Below are positions 41,997 to 51,391 of a DNA stretch of 64,000 bases, in pieces. The DNA comes from Bordetella genomosp. 13. GTDB lineage: Bacteria; Pseudomonadota; Gammaproteobacteria; Burkholderiales; Burkholderiaceae_B. The notes beneath the pieces were generated by a model. That model was not told the origin of the DNA. It worked only from the letters and a program-made list of their open reading frames with translations, and made no database searches. The DNA lies in assembly GCF_007679965.1 (NCBI RefSeq), contig NZ_VEHL01000005.1, forward strand, positions 124,001 through 188,000, given 5' to 3'. Every line of letters begins with the position of its first letter. The stretch's first letter is position 1. Position numbers and translations under genes: made by a program.

Positions 41997-42956
41997 ATGC
42001 GCAAGCCCTTGTTGTCGATCGCCGCCGCTCTGGCCGCGCTGGCCCTGAATGTGCAGGCGGCCGGCTGGCCCGACAAACCCATCCGCATGATCGTGCCGTA
42101 TCCGCCCGGTGGCGCCACCGACGTGGCCGCGCGGCTGTATGCCCAGCAGATGGGCGATGAACTGAAGCAGCCGGTGGTGGTGGAGAACAAGGCGGGCGCC
42201 GGTGGCGAAGTGGGTGCCGAGGCCGTGGCGCGCGCCGAGGCGGACGGCTATACCGTGATGATGGGCGCGCTGGGCAGCCTGGCGATCAATGCGTCGCTGC
42301 TGGACAAGCAGAACTACAGTTTCGCCAGGGACTTCAAGGGCGTGTCGGTGGCCATCACCATGCCGATGGCGCTGGCCGTCAGCACGAACATTCCCGCGAA
42401 GTCGGTGCCCGAGCTGATCGCGCTGGCCAAGCAGCGCGCGGGCAAGCTCACCATCGGCTCGGCGGGTAACGGCAGTTCGCAGCACATGGCGGGCGAGCTC
42501 TTCAAGCAGATGACGGGCACCGACATCCTGCACGTGCCGTACCGGGGCAGCGGGCCGGCCGTGACCGACCTGCTGGGCGGCCAGATCGACATGGTGATCG
42601 AGACGCTGCCCGCGCTCATGCCTCACGTGGCCAGCGGCAAGATCCGCATCCTGGGGGTGACCTCGGCACAGCGCGCGCCCATGCTGCCCGACGTGCCGAC
42701 CTTCGCCGAACAGGGCGTGCGCGGCTACTCGGTGGCCACCACCTATGCGCTGCTGGCGCCGACGGGCACGCCGGCCGGGGCCATCGACAAGATGTCGGCG
42801 GCCATGCGGAAGGCCGGCGCATCGGCGCAGGTGAAGGACGGCGCGGCCAAGCTGGGCGCCACCGCCACCCCGACCACGCCGGCGCAGACCGACAAGGTCA
42901 TCGCCACCGAGATCGAGACGTGGGGCGACGTGGTGCGCCGCTCGGCCAGGCGTTGA
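41997..42956 (+). CDS. Bug/TctC-family periplasmic binding protein
   Basis: The protein has 319 residues. The signal peptide MRKPLLSIAAALAALALNVQA is followed by the mature start AGWPDKPIRMIVPYPPGGAT. VVVENKAGAGGEVGAEAVA and LHVPYRGSGPAVTDLLGGQ are the other family motifs. It would capture the organic acid that feeds the divergent CoA-pathway operon. It is the third Bug protein of the window and, like the others, has no membrane transport partner nearby; the MFS transporter at 34354 may carry the substrate instead. The next gene starts 30 bp downstream. Confidence 0.9.
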   Translation: MRKPLLSIAAALAALALNVQAAGWPDKPIRMIVPYPPGGATDVAARLYAQQMGDELKQPVVVENKAGAGGEVGAEAVARAEADGYTVMMGALGSLAINASLLDKQNYSFARDFKGVSVAITMPMALAVSTNIPAKSVPELIALAKQRAGKLTIGSAGNGSSQHMAGELFKQMTGTDILHVPYRGSGPAVTDLLGGQIDMVIETLPALMPHVASGKIRILGVTSAQRAPMLPDVPTFAEQGVRGYSVATTYALLAPTGTPAGAIDKMSAAMRKAGASAQVKDGAAKLGATATPTTPAQTDKVIATEIETWGDVVRRSARR

Positions 42957-42985
42957 TTCCACTCGTCCACGGGGAGCGTTCCGGC

Positions 42986-44494
42986 ATGCAACGTGATTCC
43001 GGCCGCCTGGCCATCGTCGGCGGCGGCTCGGTCGCCGTTTCGTTTCTCTATCAGTTCCTGGAAGAATGGCCCGCCGGCCGGCCGCTGGAGGTCGCGCTGT
43101 TCGAGCCGCGCCCCGAGGTCGGGCCGGGCGGCGCCTATCAGGCGGACCTGGCCAGCAACCTGCTGAACATTCCCGTCAGCCGAATGTCGGCCGTGGCGAC
43201 GGACCGCGACAGCTTCCTGAACTGGCTGCGGGCGCGCGATCCCGCCTGGCTGCGCGCCCACGGCGTGCAGGCGGTCGAGCCGTCGGCCTTCCTGCCGCGG
43301 CCGGTGTTCGGCAGCTACCTGCGCGACCTGTACGACCAGGCCCTGGCCAGCGCGCGGCGCAAGGGCGTGACGGTACGCCGCATCGCGCAGGCCGTTGTGG
43401 GCGTGTGGCCGTTGCCCTGCGGGCATGCGGCCGTGCTGGGCGAGGGCGGCGAGCGCGTGGTGGCGCACCGCGTGGTGCTGTGCAACGGCAACCTGCCGTC
43501 GACGGCGTTTCCGGAACTGGCGCCGCTGCCGGGCTATTTCAACAGCCCGTATCCGGTATCCGACCTGTGCGGCCGCATCGGGCGGGACGACGCCGTGTGC
43601 ATCGTTGGCACCAGCCTCAGCGCCATCGATGCCATCGTGGCGCTGCGCGCGCAGGGGCATCGCGGCCAGGTGCATTGCGTGTCCCGCAACGGACGCCTGC
43701 CCGCGGTGCGCAGTCCGCACAACACCGCGGTCTCGTTGCCGCTGCTGCCCGAGCCCGAACCGGACGGGCGCGTCACGCTGGACGGCCTGCTGGACAGCCT
43801 GCGGCGCGCGCTGCGCGCGGCGGGCGGCAGGGAAGACCACGACGACATCCTGGGCCTGGCGGGCGCCGCGCGGGATGCACTGGACGCCGAGATCGCGCGG
43901 TCGCAGGCGGGGCCGCGGCCCTGGCAATCGGTGGCCGCTGCCACCAACGACCGCATCGAACACATCTGGCATGCCCTGGACGACGCCGAACGGCGCCGCT
44001 TCCATCGCGACTGGCGCACGCTGTGGATGGCGCGCCGCGCCACTTTCCCGATGCGCAATGCGCTGACGCTGCAGCAGGCGCTGCACGAAGGCAGCCTGCA
44101 CGTGCACGGCGGTTTTCGCGGAGCACGCTACGACGCGGCCCTCGGCGTCTTCAAGGTGCAGGCCGGCGACGGCCGACCGGAGCTCGGCGCGCCGTGGCTG
44201 GTCAATGCCACCAGCTTCTCCATGGACGTCGAGACCTCGGCCGATCCGCTGGTGCGCCAGCTGTGCGGTCAGGGGCATGCGCGCGCGCATCCGCTGGGCG
44301 GTTTCGACCTGGACTTCGACACGGGCTGCCTGCGGGATCGCGACGGGCGGCGCGTGGCGCAGGTGTCCGTGCTGGGCAGCCTGGCTGCGGGCACCTACTT
44401 CTGGACGACGTCGATGGAGATCAACATGCGGCTGGCGCACGGGCAGGCGATGCGCCTGGCGCGCGCGTGCACCTGGGACGTCGTGCCGGCTTGA
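42986..44494 (+). CDS. FAD/NAD(P)-binding oxidoreductase-like protein
   Basis: The protein has 502 residues. It opens with a Rossmann motif (LAIVGGGSVAVSFLYQFLEE) and carries FEPRPEVGPGGAYQADLASN and LLNIPVSRMSAVATD, typical of the FAD-NAD(P)-binding family related to EthD- or HcaD-like and lysine/ornithine monooxygenase folds. A second nucleotide-binding site is CIVGTSLSAIDAIVALRAQG. GGGGAG stands nine bases before the ATG. It follows the Bug gene by 30 bp and is probably co-transcribed. The reaction is unknown; a role in the first oxidation of the imported acid is possible. Confidence 0.8.
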   Translation: MQRDSGRLAIVGGGSVAVSFLYQFLEEWPAGRPLEVALFEPRPEVGPGGAYQADLASNLLNIPVSRMSAVATDRDSFLNWLRARDPAWLRAHGVQAVEPSAFLPRPVFGSYLRDLYDQALASARRKGVTVRRIAQAVVGVWPLPCGHAAVLGEGGERVVAHRVVLCNGNLPSTAFPELAPLPGYFNSPYPVSDLCGRIGRDDAVCIVGTSLSAIDAIVALRAQGHRGQVHCVSRNGRLPAVRSPHNTAVSLPLLPEPEPDGRVTLDGLLDSLRRALRAAGGREDHDDILGLAGAARDALDAEIARSQAGPRPWQSVAAATNDRIEHIWHALDDAERRRFHRDWRTLWMARRATFPMRNALTLQQALHEGSLHVHGGFRGARYDAALGVFKVQAGDGRPELGAPWLVNATSFSMDVETSADPLVRQLCGQGHARAHPLGGFDLDFDTGCLRDRDGRRVAQVSVLGSLAAGTYFWTTSMEINMRLAHGQAMRLARACTWDVVPA

Positions 44495-44856
44495 GCAACG
44501 GTCGAAGCGCCGGCAAAACGCGACTTTCTCGCCTAATAGATGTAAGAAACAACTATTTTCATCGTCATCCAGCCCGGTTTTTATAAGCCTTCGAATGTCC
44601 AGTGAGAAAGGGGCCGGATTCGATGTTAGTGGACGCTCGGCCCGCCCGCGGCCCGGCGTAACACCGTCACACACCTTGTCGGCTTCACTGCCCATCTTCG
44701 CCTGGCGGCGCTGCTACCTTGTCCTGACATAAACCAAGAACGCCCAAACTATGCGGCGTCCCAGCGAGTGTGCACTTGCTTACCTATCCATTCGGAAAGG
44801 GAGGCGGACACTCGTGTGTCCGGTACACGGCGGGATGCGGCGTATGGGCCCGGACT
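44495..44856. other. Promoter/leader region of the pga operon
   Basis: This 362-bp gap holds no supported gene. It contains an AT-richer stretch at about 44525-44600 and a small perfect stem-loop (GGACAC-TCGT-GTGTCC, about 44807-44822) ahead of pgaA. The pgaA frame stays open through the last 87 bp, so the leader may be shorter if a non-ATG start is used. I see no recognisable riboswitch. Confidence 0.45.
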
Positions 44857-47418
44857 ATGCAGTTGCCGACCTCCAGACCCAAGAACAGATGTCGAATCGT
44901 CGCTTTTTCCTTGGCCGGTCTCACGGCCCTGACACTGACCTGCGGCGCGGCCCCCGCCGTGGCGCAGTCAGCCGCATATTCCAGCGCGGCGCATGATGCC
45001 CTGATCCGCGGACCCGCCGCCGCGCAGCCCGAGGCCGCCGCGGCCACGCTGCGGCAATGGCTGGCACGCCGCGACGGGCAGGGCCCGCAGGGCGCCGACC
45101 GCCAGCGCGTGCTGGCCGATTACGTGACCCTGCTGGCGCGCGCCGGCCGCGACCGCGAAGCCCTGGACGCCGCCCGCGCCGAAGGCTACGACGGCCTGCC
45201 GGCCTATGCCTTGCAACCCCTGTTCCTGGCGGCGCGCGACGTGCGCGCCCTGCCGGACGAGCAGCGCATCGTGACGCTGCTGGAGCAGCGCGATCCCCGC
45301 GCGGCGCTGACTCGCCTGCGCCGCGCGCAATACACCTACGACATCGACAGGGTCGACGATGCGCGGGCCCAGGCCGCCGCGGTGCGGGACGATGCCTCCG
45401 CGTCGCGCGACATCCGCTCGGCCGCCGCCGAGTTGCTGGGCAGCATCGAAGAGGCCGCGGGCAACTTCCCGCAGGCCACGCAGGCCTACGGCCGGGCGCT
45501 GGAGCTGAACCCCGATTCGCGCAGCGCGCGCCGCGCCGACGTCTATCTGCTGGCCGGCCAGGCCGCCGCGCCGGCCGCGCTGGAGGCGGCCCGCCAGGCC
45601 AATCGCGCCGCCGGGCAGGCGGGCAAGGATCCGCTGTTCAGTCCCGTCGAGATCGCCGGATTGCGGCAGCAGGCGATCGGCCAGGAGATCGCGTGGGCGA
45701 TCGAGCAGCGCGACGTCGTCGGCGGACAGCAGCGCTACCAGGCGCTGGACCAGGCCCTGGCCAGGTCCAACGGCCTGCTGGGCGAGCTCGATCAGGCGGG
45801 AAGCCCGCCCCCGGAACTGCGCGAGGTCGCCACGCGCGCGCGCATCGACCAGCTCATCGCGCTGAACGCGCGCGGCTACTACCAGGCCTGCGCGAACCTC
45901 TACGAGGCATTGGCCGCGCAGGGCGTGGAGGTGCCGTACTACGGCCTCGCGCCCGCCGCGGACGCCTATGCCCACCTGCGGCGCTCCGACCTGGCCGTGC
46001 CGCTGTACGAGCGCGCCATCGCGAAGGCGGGCAGCCGGCTGCCCATCCCCAGCGACACCCACGTCGGCCTGTTCTATGCGTACATCGACACGGCGCGCTT
46101 TCGCCAGGCGGACCAGCTGCTCTCGCGGATGGAGGCCGCCACGCCGCCCACCGTGCGGCTGGCTCCGGCGCCGGACACGCTGAACGAGCAATATGCGGAA
46201 GTGCGCGACCTGCGCGCGCGGTATTACCTGTACACGGACCAGCCGGCGCGCGCCGAGGCATTGTACGAACAGCTGCGCCGCGAGGCGCCGTTCAACGAGG
46301 CCTATGCCGAAGGCGCGGCTAACACGGCGCTATCGCGCGAGCATCCGCGCAAGGCCCTGGAACTGGCCCGGTCGGCCGCCGCCGATCATCCCGACTCGGT
46401 GGCGGTCCGCAGCGCCGTCGCGCGCGGCCTGATGGAGACGGGCCAGGTGCGCGAGGGCCGCGAGGCCATCGAACGGCTGCGGCAGGACTATCCCGAAGCC
46501 GGCCAGGCGCAGAATGCCGCGCGCGATCTCGACGCCATGCAGGCGCCCACGCTGAGCATCGAGTCGCGCTACGGCAAGGGCAACGGCAACAGCGCCTTGT
46601 CCGACGAGGATTACCTGGTCGATGCGCGGCTGCAGTCCGGCCTCATCGACGACCAGTGGCGCGTGTTCGTGCGCCAGGCCTGGGCCTACGGCAGCGCCAA
46701 CGGCATCAAGGCGCACCGCGGCCGCACCGGCCTGGGCGCGCGCTGGGAACGCGACGGCTGGGCGCTGGAAGGCGAGGCCCATCGCGACGACGGCGGCGCG
46801 CGCAACGGCGGCCTGGCCGTGGCGGGCGAATATCGCCTGAACGACCACGTCGAGCTCGGCCTGTCCTACGACAGCAACGCGCTGGACCTGCCCTGGCGCG
46901 CCTACGACGCGGGCATCGCCGCCAACGTGGCGGCCGCGTCGGTGGGCTACATCGTCGACGAGTCGCGCCGCTTCGACTTCAGCTACCAGCGCATGCGCTA
47001 CACCGACGGCAACCTCAACCAGACCGGCACGGTGGGCTGGACCGAGCGCTGGTACAGCGGTCCGTCGCAGCAGTTCCAGACCACGCTCAGCGTGGGCCGG
47101 TCCACCAACCGCCTGACGGACGTGCCGTACTACAGCCCCGCCTCGGACCTGTCGGCCGACCTGGAGGCGCGCTACCAGTGGCTGACCTGGAAGCGCGACG
47201 ACCGCACGTTCGTGCAGCGGCTCTACGCCAACGCGGGCACGTACAAGCAGTCGGGCTACGGCTCGGGCATGGCCTACGGCCTGCGCTACGAGCACGAATG
47301 GAGCTTCCGTCCGGGATGGTCGGTGATCTACGGCATCGGCGCCGCCTGGCATCCGTATGACGGCGAGCGCGAGCGCCGCACCGTCGGCTACCTGAACCTC
47401 GTCATTCCCTTCCTCTGA
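44857..47418 (+). CDS. pgaA: PgaA/BpsA-like outer-membrane porin for poly-N-acetylglucosamine export
   Basis: The protein has 853 residues (E. coli PgaA about 807). A signal region follows the ATG at 44857 (IVAFSLAGLTALTLTCGAAPAVAQ). A long TPR superhelix comes next, with repeats such as RSAAAELLGSIEEAAGNFPQ and YYLYTDQPARAEALYEQLRR. From about residue 560 the sequence alternates as in a 16-strand beta-barrel (RVFVRQAWAYGSANGI, GALGARWERD-like strands) and ends IPFL with an aromatic near the C-terminus. The barrel exports de-N-acetylated PNAG and the TPR part contacts PgaB. It is the first gene of the pgaABCD operon, 15 bp before pgaB. The start is somewhat uncertain because no strong ribosome-binding site is present. 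Confidence 0.9.
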   Translation: MQLPTSRPKNRCRIVAFSLAGLTALTLTCGAAPAVAQSAAYSSAAHDALIRGPAAAQPEAAAATLRQWLARRDGQGPQGADRQRVLADYVTLLARAGRDREALDAARAEGYDGLPAYALQPLFLAARDVRALPDEQRIVTLLEQRDPRAALTRLRRAQYTYDIDRVDDARAQAAAVRDDASASRDIRSAAAELLGSIEEAAGNFPQATQAYGRALELNPDSRSARRADVYLLAGQAAAPAALEAARQANRAAGQAGKDPLFSPVEIAGLRQQAIGQEIAWAIEQRDVVGGQQRYQALDQALARSNGLLGELDQAGSPPPELREVATRARIDQLIALNARGYYQACANLYEALAAQGVEVPYYGLAPAADAYAHLRRSDLAVPLYERAIAKAGSRLPIPSDTHVGLFYAYIDTARFRQADQLLSRMEAATPPTVRLAPAPDTLNEQYAEVRDLRARYYLYTDQPARAEALYEQLRREAPFNEAYAEGAANTALSREHPRKALELARSAAADHPDSVAVRSAVARGLMETGQVREGREAIERLRQDYPEAGQAQNAARDLDAMQAPTLSIESRYGKGNGNSALSDEDYLVDARLQSGLIDDQWRVFVRQAWAYGSANGIKAHRGRTGLGARWERDGWALEGEAHRDDGGARNGGLAVAGEYRLNDHVELGLSYDSNALDLPWRAYDAGIAANVAAASVGYIVDESRRFDFSYQRMRYTDGNLNQTGTVGWTERWYSGPSQQFQTTLSVGRSTNRLTDVPYYSPASDLSADLEARYQWLTWKRDDRTFVQRLYANAGTYKQSGYGSGMAYGLRYEHEWSFRPGWSVIYGIGAAWHPYDGERERRTVGYLNLVIPFL

Positions 47419-47433
47419 CAGGAGCTCACGGCG

Positions 47434-49521
47434 ATGAAATTCCCGCGCCTGCTGGGACTGCTGCTGTGCGTCTGCATGCTGCCCCTTTCCCCTTCCGCGT
47501 CCGCGCAATCCCTGTTTCCGGCCGATCGCGACGACGGCCAGACCTTCCGCGTGCTGACCTTCCACGACGTGCGCAAGAACGTGCGCGCAAGCTTCGAGGC
47601 CTCGCCCGATGCCACCGCCATCGACGAGACCACGCTGCTGGACGCGTTCACGTGGCTGGGCAGCGCCGGCTATCACCCCGTGAGCCTGTCGCAGATCGTC
47701 GCGGCGCGCGAGGGCGGGGCGCCCCTGCCGCCCAAGCCCGTGCTGCTGACGTTCGACGACGGCTACGAGAGCGCCTACACGATCGTCTTTCCGCTGCTCA
47801 AGCGCTTCAACTATCCCGCGGTGATGGCGCTGGTGAGCGGCTGGATGGACGCGCCGGAAGGTGTCGGCGACTACGGCGGCCGCCAGGCGATCGCCTTGCC
47901 CAAGGCCAGCTTCATGACCTGGGAGCAGGCCAGGGAAATGGCGCAGTCCGGCCTGGTGGAACTGGCCGGCCACACCGACGCCATGCACCGCGGCGTCGTG
48001 GCGAATCCGCAGGGCAACCTGCTGCCGGCGGCCACCTCGCATGCCTATGACCGCGCCACGGGCCGCTACGAGAGCGACCAGGCCTATCGCACGCGCATCC
48101 TGGAAGACCTGCGCCGCAACAAGGCGGAGATCGAGCGCCACACCGGCGCGACGGTGCGCGCCATCGTCTGGCCCTACGGCGCGTACAACGATGCCGCCAT
48201 CGACGCCGCGCGCCGGGCCGGCATGCCCATCGCCCTGTCGCTGGACGACGGGCCCAACACGCCCGACGTGCCGCTGGACCGCATCCGGCGCGGCCTGATC
48301 AACTACGAAGACCAGGGGCCCGAACTGCTGCGCGACCTGCGCTCGCAGATTCCGTCGGTGGCCGCCACGCGCGACGTGAATCGCATCATGCACGTCGACC
48401 TGGACTATGTGTACGACCCCGACCCGGCGCAGCAGGAGCGCAACCTGTCGCGGCTGCTGGACCGCGTGCAGAAGGTGCAGCCCAGCAGCGTGTTCCTGCA
48501 GGCCTTCGCAGATCCCGACGGCGACGGCGTGGCCGATGCGATGTACTTCCCCAGCCGGCGCATGCCGATGCGCGCGGACCTGTTCAACCGCGTCGCCTGG
48601 CAACTGCGCACCCGCACGGGCGTGAAGGTCTATGCCTGGATGCCGGTGTCGTCGTTCCACCTGCCCGAGTCCGATCCGGCGGCCGACCGCCTGGTGCGGC
48701 AGATGCCCGGCGCGCCGGCCGGGGCCTCGCACACCTATCGCCGCCTGTCCATCTTCGATCCGGTGGCGCGCCAGGCGATCCACGAGATCTACGAAGACCT
48801 GGGCCGGCATGCCGCGTTCGCCGGCGTGCTGTACCACGACGACGCGATGTTCAACGACTTCGAGGACGCCAGCCCCGCGGCGCTGGAGGTCTATCGCGGC
48901 TGGGGCCTGCCCGCCGACGTGGCCGCCATCCGCGCCTCGCCCGAGCTGATGGCCCGCTGGACGCAGCGCAAGACGCGCGCGCTGATCGATTTCACCCATG
49001 ACCTGACGGGCATCCTGAAGCGCTGGCAGCCGGTGCTGGCCACGGCGCGCAACATGTACGCGCAGCCGCTGCTCAATCCGCCGTCCGAAGCCTACTTCGC
49101 GCAGAACTATGCCAGCTTCCTGCAGGCCTACGACTACACCGCGCTGGAGGCCATGCCCTTCATGGAGCAGGCGGCCGATCCCGAGGCGTGGCTGCGCGAG
49201 CTGGCGCGCAAGGTCACCGCCATCCCGGGCGCCAATGCGCGCACGCTGTTCGAGCTGCAGGCGCGCGACTGGCGCACCGGCACGCCGATCCCGGACGACG
49301 TGATCGACGGGCAGTTCGCCCTGCTGCACGAGGAAGGCGTCCGCAACCTGGGCTACTACCCCGATGACTTCCTGAACGACCAGCCATCCCTGCGGACCAT
49401 CAAGCCGCACCTGTCGATCCAGCGCCTGCTGGGCCGCGAGTTCTTCCGCGAGCCCGTGGAGCGGCCTGGCTCGCCGCGCGAGCGCGGCGTGGCCATCCCT
49501 TCCGAAGAAGGGGACAAGTGA
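47434..49521 (+). CDS. pgaB: PgaB/BpsB-like poly-N-acetylglucosamine N-deacetylase
   Basis: The protein has 695 residues. The signal peptide (MKFPRLLGLLLCVCMLPL) precedes a NodB-type deacetylase domain: VLTFHDVRKNV, VLLTFDDGYESAY with the metal/catalytic Asp pair, AGHTDAMHRG with the metal-binding histidines, and WPYGAYNDAA. The C-terminal half is the glycoside-hydrolase-like (GH153) domain, with MHVDLDYVYDPDP and VLYHDDAMFNDFED holding acidic residues. It deacetylates PNAG in the periplasm so that PgaA can export it, and may cleave the chain. AGGAG stands nine bases before the ATG. The stop overlaps the pgaC start region. Confidence 0.93.
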   Translation: MKFPRLLGLLLCVCMLPLSPSASAQSLFPADRDDGQTFRVLTFHDVRKNVRASFEASPDATAIDETTLLDAFTWLGSAGYHPVSLSQIVAAREGGAPLPPKPVLLTFDDGYESAYTIVFPLLKRFNYPAVMALVSGWMDAPEGVGDYGGRQAIALPKASFMTWEQAREMAQSGLVELAGHTDAMHRGVVANPQGNLLPAATSHAYDRATGRYESDQAYRTRILEDLRRNKAEIERHTGATVRAIVWPYGAYNDAAIDAARRAGMPIALSLDDGPNTPDVPLDRIRRGLINYEDQGPELLRDLRSQIPSVAATRDVNRIMHVDLDYVYDPDPAQQERNLSRLLDRVQKVQPSSVFLQAFADPDGDGVADAMYFPSRRMPMRADLFNRVAWQLRTRTGVKVYAWMPVSSFHLPESDPAADRLVRQMPGAPAGASHTYRRLSIFDPVARQAIHEIYEDLGRHAAFAGVLYHDDAMFNDFEDASPAALEVYRGWGLPADVAAIRASPELMARWTQRKTRALIDFTHDLTGILKRWQPVLATARNMYAQPLLNPPSEAYFAQNYASFLQAYDYTALEAMPFMEQAADPEAWLRELARKVTAIPGANARTLFELQARDWRTGTPIPDDVIDGQFALLHEEGVRNLGYYPDDFLNDQPSLRTIKPHLSIQRLLGREFFREPVERPGSPRERGVAIPSEEGDK

Positions 49522-49523
49522 TC

Positions 49524-50792
49524 ATGACGACTCAAGACTGGAACCTCGCCTCGAGTTTCGTGCTGGCTTATGTCTTCTACTACCCGTTCTGCATGGCATG
49601 GCTGTGGATCACCGGCGGGCTGGCGCACTACATCCAGTTCGAGCGCGGCGAGCACGACGGGGTCGATCCCCTGGCCCTGCTGCCCTCGCTGCCCAAGGTC
49701 AGCATCCTGGTGCCTTGCTACAACGAGGAGGACAACGTCGACGAGGTGATGGAAGCCTTGATGGCGCTGAACTATCCCGACTACGAAGTGATCGCCGTCA
49801 ACGACGGCAGCACGGACGCCACCGGCGACAGGCTCAGCGCGCTGGCGCTGCGCTTTCCGAAGCTGCGCGTGGTGCACCAGGACCACAACCAGGGCAAGGC
49901 CGTGGCGCTGACCACCGCGTCGATGCTGGCGCAGGGCGAGTACCTGCTGGGCATCGACGGCGATTCGCTGCTGGACGAGAACGCCATCGCCTGGATGCTG
50001 CGGCACTTCCTGCGCGACGGCAAGATCGCGGCCATGACCGGCAACCCGCGCATCCGCAGCCGCACCACGCTGCTGGGCCGCATGCAGGTGGGCGAGTTCT
50101 CGTCGACCATCGGCCTGATCAAGCGCACGCAGCAGCTGTATGGCCGCCTGTTCACCGTATCCGGCGTCATCGTGATGTTCCGCCGCCAGGCGGTGGTCGA
50201 CGTGGACTTCTGGAGCAGCGAGATGCTGACGGAAGACATCGACATCAGCTGGAAGCTGCAGCTGGCGGGCTGGCGCATCGGCTACGAGCCGCACGCGCTG
50301 ACCTGGATCCTGACGCCCGAGACGCTGCGCGGCCTGTGGCGGCAGCGCCTGCGCTGGGCCATGGGCGGCGTGCAGACGCTGATCAAGTACACGAGCCAGA
50401 TCGCGCGCTGGCGCATGCGCCGCATGTGGCCGATCTACGCCGAGTATTTCCTGAGCGTGCTGTGGGCCTACCTGATGATCGGCGTGCTGATCGCGGGCGT
50501 GGCGGGCGCCGTGCTGGACCTGCCGCTGGTCTGGCAGGTCGGCCTGCTGCCCGAATGGCGCGGCCTGCTGCTGGCGCTGGCCTGCATGATGCAGCTGCTG
50601 ACCAGCATGGTCGTGGACAGCAAATACGACCGGGGCCTGTTGCGCTACTACTTCTGGACCTTCTGGTATCCGGTGGGTTTCTGGTTCATCACCATGATCG
50701 CGTCGGTGATCGCCGTCCCCGCGGTGGCCTTGCGCCGCCGCAACAAAAGAGCCGTCTGGGTGAGCCCGGACCGAGGAGTGAGAGATGTCTGA
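49524..50792 (+). CDS. pgaC: PgaC/BpsC-like poly-beta-1,6-N-acetylglucosamine synthase
   Basis: The protein has 422 residues from the ATG at 49524; a GTG at 49518 overlapping the pgaB stop would add two. It is a GT2-family membrane synthase: SILVPCYNEEDNVDEVMEAL, AVNDGSTDATG, the DxD-containing LLGIDGDSLLDENA, the TEDID acceptor motif (EMLTEDIDISWKL) and the processivity motif RQRLRWAMGG. About four membrane helices flank the catalytic domain. It polymerises GlcNAc from UDP-GlcNAc while translocating the chain, and needs PgaD. AAGGGG precedes the start. Confidence 0.94.
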   Translation: MTTQDWNLASSFVLAYVFYYPFCMAWLWITGGLAHYIQFERGEHDGVDPLALLPSLPKVSILVPCYNEEDNVDEVMEALMALNYPDYEVIAVNDGSTDATGDRLSALALRFPKLRVVHQDHNQGKAVALTTASMLAQGEYLLGIDGDSLLDENAIAWMLRHFLRDGKIAAMTGNPRIRSRTTLLGRMQVGEFSSTIGLIKRTQQLYGRLFTVSGVIVMFRRQAVVDVDFWSSEMLTEDIDISWKLQLAGWRIGYEPHALTWILTPETLRGLWRQRLRWAMGGVQTLIKYTSQIARWRMRRMWPIYAEYFLSVLWAYLMIGVLIAGVAGAVLDLPLVWQVGLLPEWRGLLLALACMMQLLTSMVVDSKYDRGLLRYYFWTFWYPVGFWFITMIASVIAVPAVALRRRNKRAVWVSPDRGVRDV

Positions 50793-51285
50793 AGATCCCA
50801 TCATCGACCAGACCGACCTGCCGCTGTCGACCTGGCTGCGCATCGCCGGGCCCGTCACGGGGGCGGTGCGCTATCTGTGGCTGAAGGCGCTGCGCCCGCT
50901 GATGCTGGTCGCCGTGTGGGCGCTGTTCCTGTTCTATGTGTACTGGGATTTCTTCATGGCGCTGTCCTCGTCCACGTCGGACATGCGCTTCCTGGTGCTG
51001 TGCGGCGTGGGCATCTTCACGCTGCTGGCGGCCATGCTGCTGACCGCGCGCCTGGTGCGCAACCGCGAGGACAACGAGAACGAGGAAAGCGACACGGCGG
51101 CCAGGGCCCAGCCGGTGCAGGTGCAGGAGATGGCGGAGGCGGCCAAGGTGCCGGTGCGGCAGCTGTCGCTATGGCAGCGCGCCCGCAGCGTGGTGGCGCT
51201 GCATGACGACGACGGCCACTTCCGCGCCGCCGTGCTCAAGCCCCTGGGCGAGCCGGTGCGGCGCACGCCGCGGCCGCGCCGCTGA
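50785..51285 (+). CDS. pgaD: PgaD/BpsD-like synthase auxiliary membrane protein
   Basis: The protein has 166 residues. Two membrane helices (about residues 32-55 and 65-88: PLMLVAVWALFLFYVYWDFF, then GVGIFTLLAAMLLTA) are followed by a charged cytoplasmic tail. In E. coli, PgaD binds PgaC and is required for its activity under c-di-GMP control; this copy is of a size normal for Bordetella-type PgaD. It overlaps the end of pgaC by eight bases with GAGGAG upstream, and closes the operon. Sequence conservation in this family is low, so identification rests on context plus topology. Confidence 0.85.
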   Translation: MSEDPIIDQTDLPLSTWLRIAGPVTGAVRYLWLKALRPLMLVAVWALFLFYVYWDFFMALSSSTSDMRFLVLCGVGIFTLLAAMLLTARLVRNREDNENEESDTAARAQPVQVQEMAEAAKVPVRQLSLWQRARSVVALHDDDGHFRAAVLKPLGEPVRRTPRPRR

Positions 51286-51391
51286 GCGCTTTCCGCGGGA
51301 TTGCCCGGGGCGCGGCGAGCGCGTGCCCGACGGCGTGCCGTTACATCGGCCGTCCGTTGACTTCGGCGAAGGCGCCCCGATATAAGAGGGC

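Noticed and set aside
44751..44996. Small plus-strand frame overlapping the pgaA start
   Set aside because: It overlaps the pgaA signal-peptide region in another frame and has no domain.
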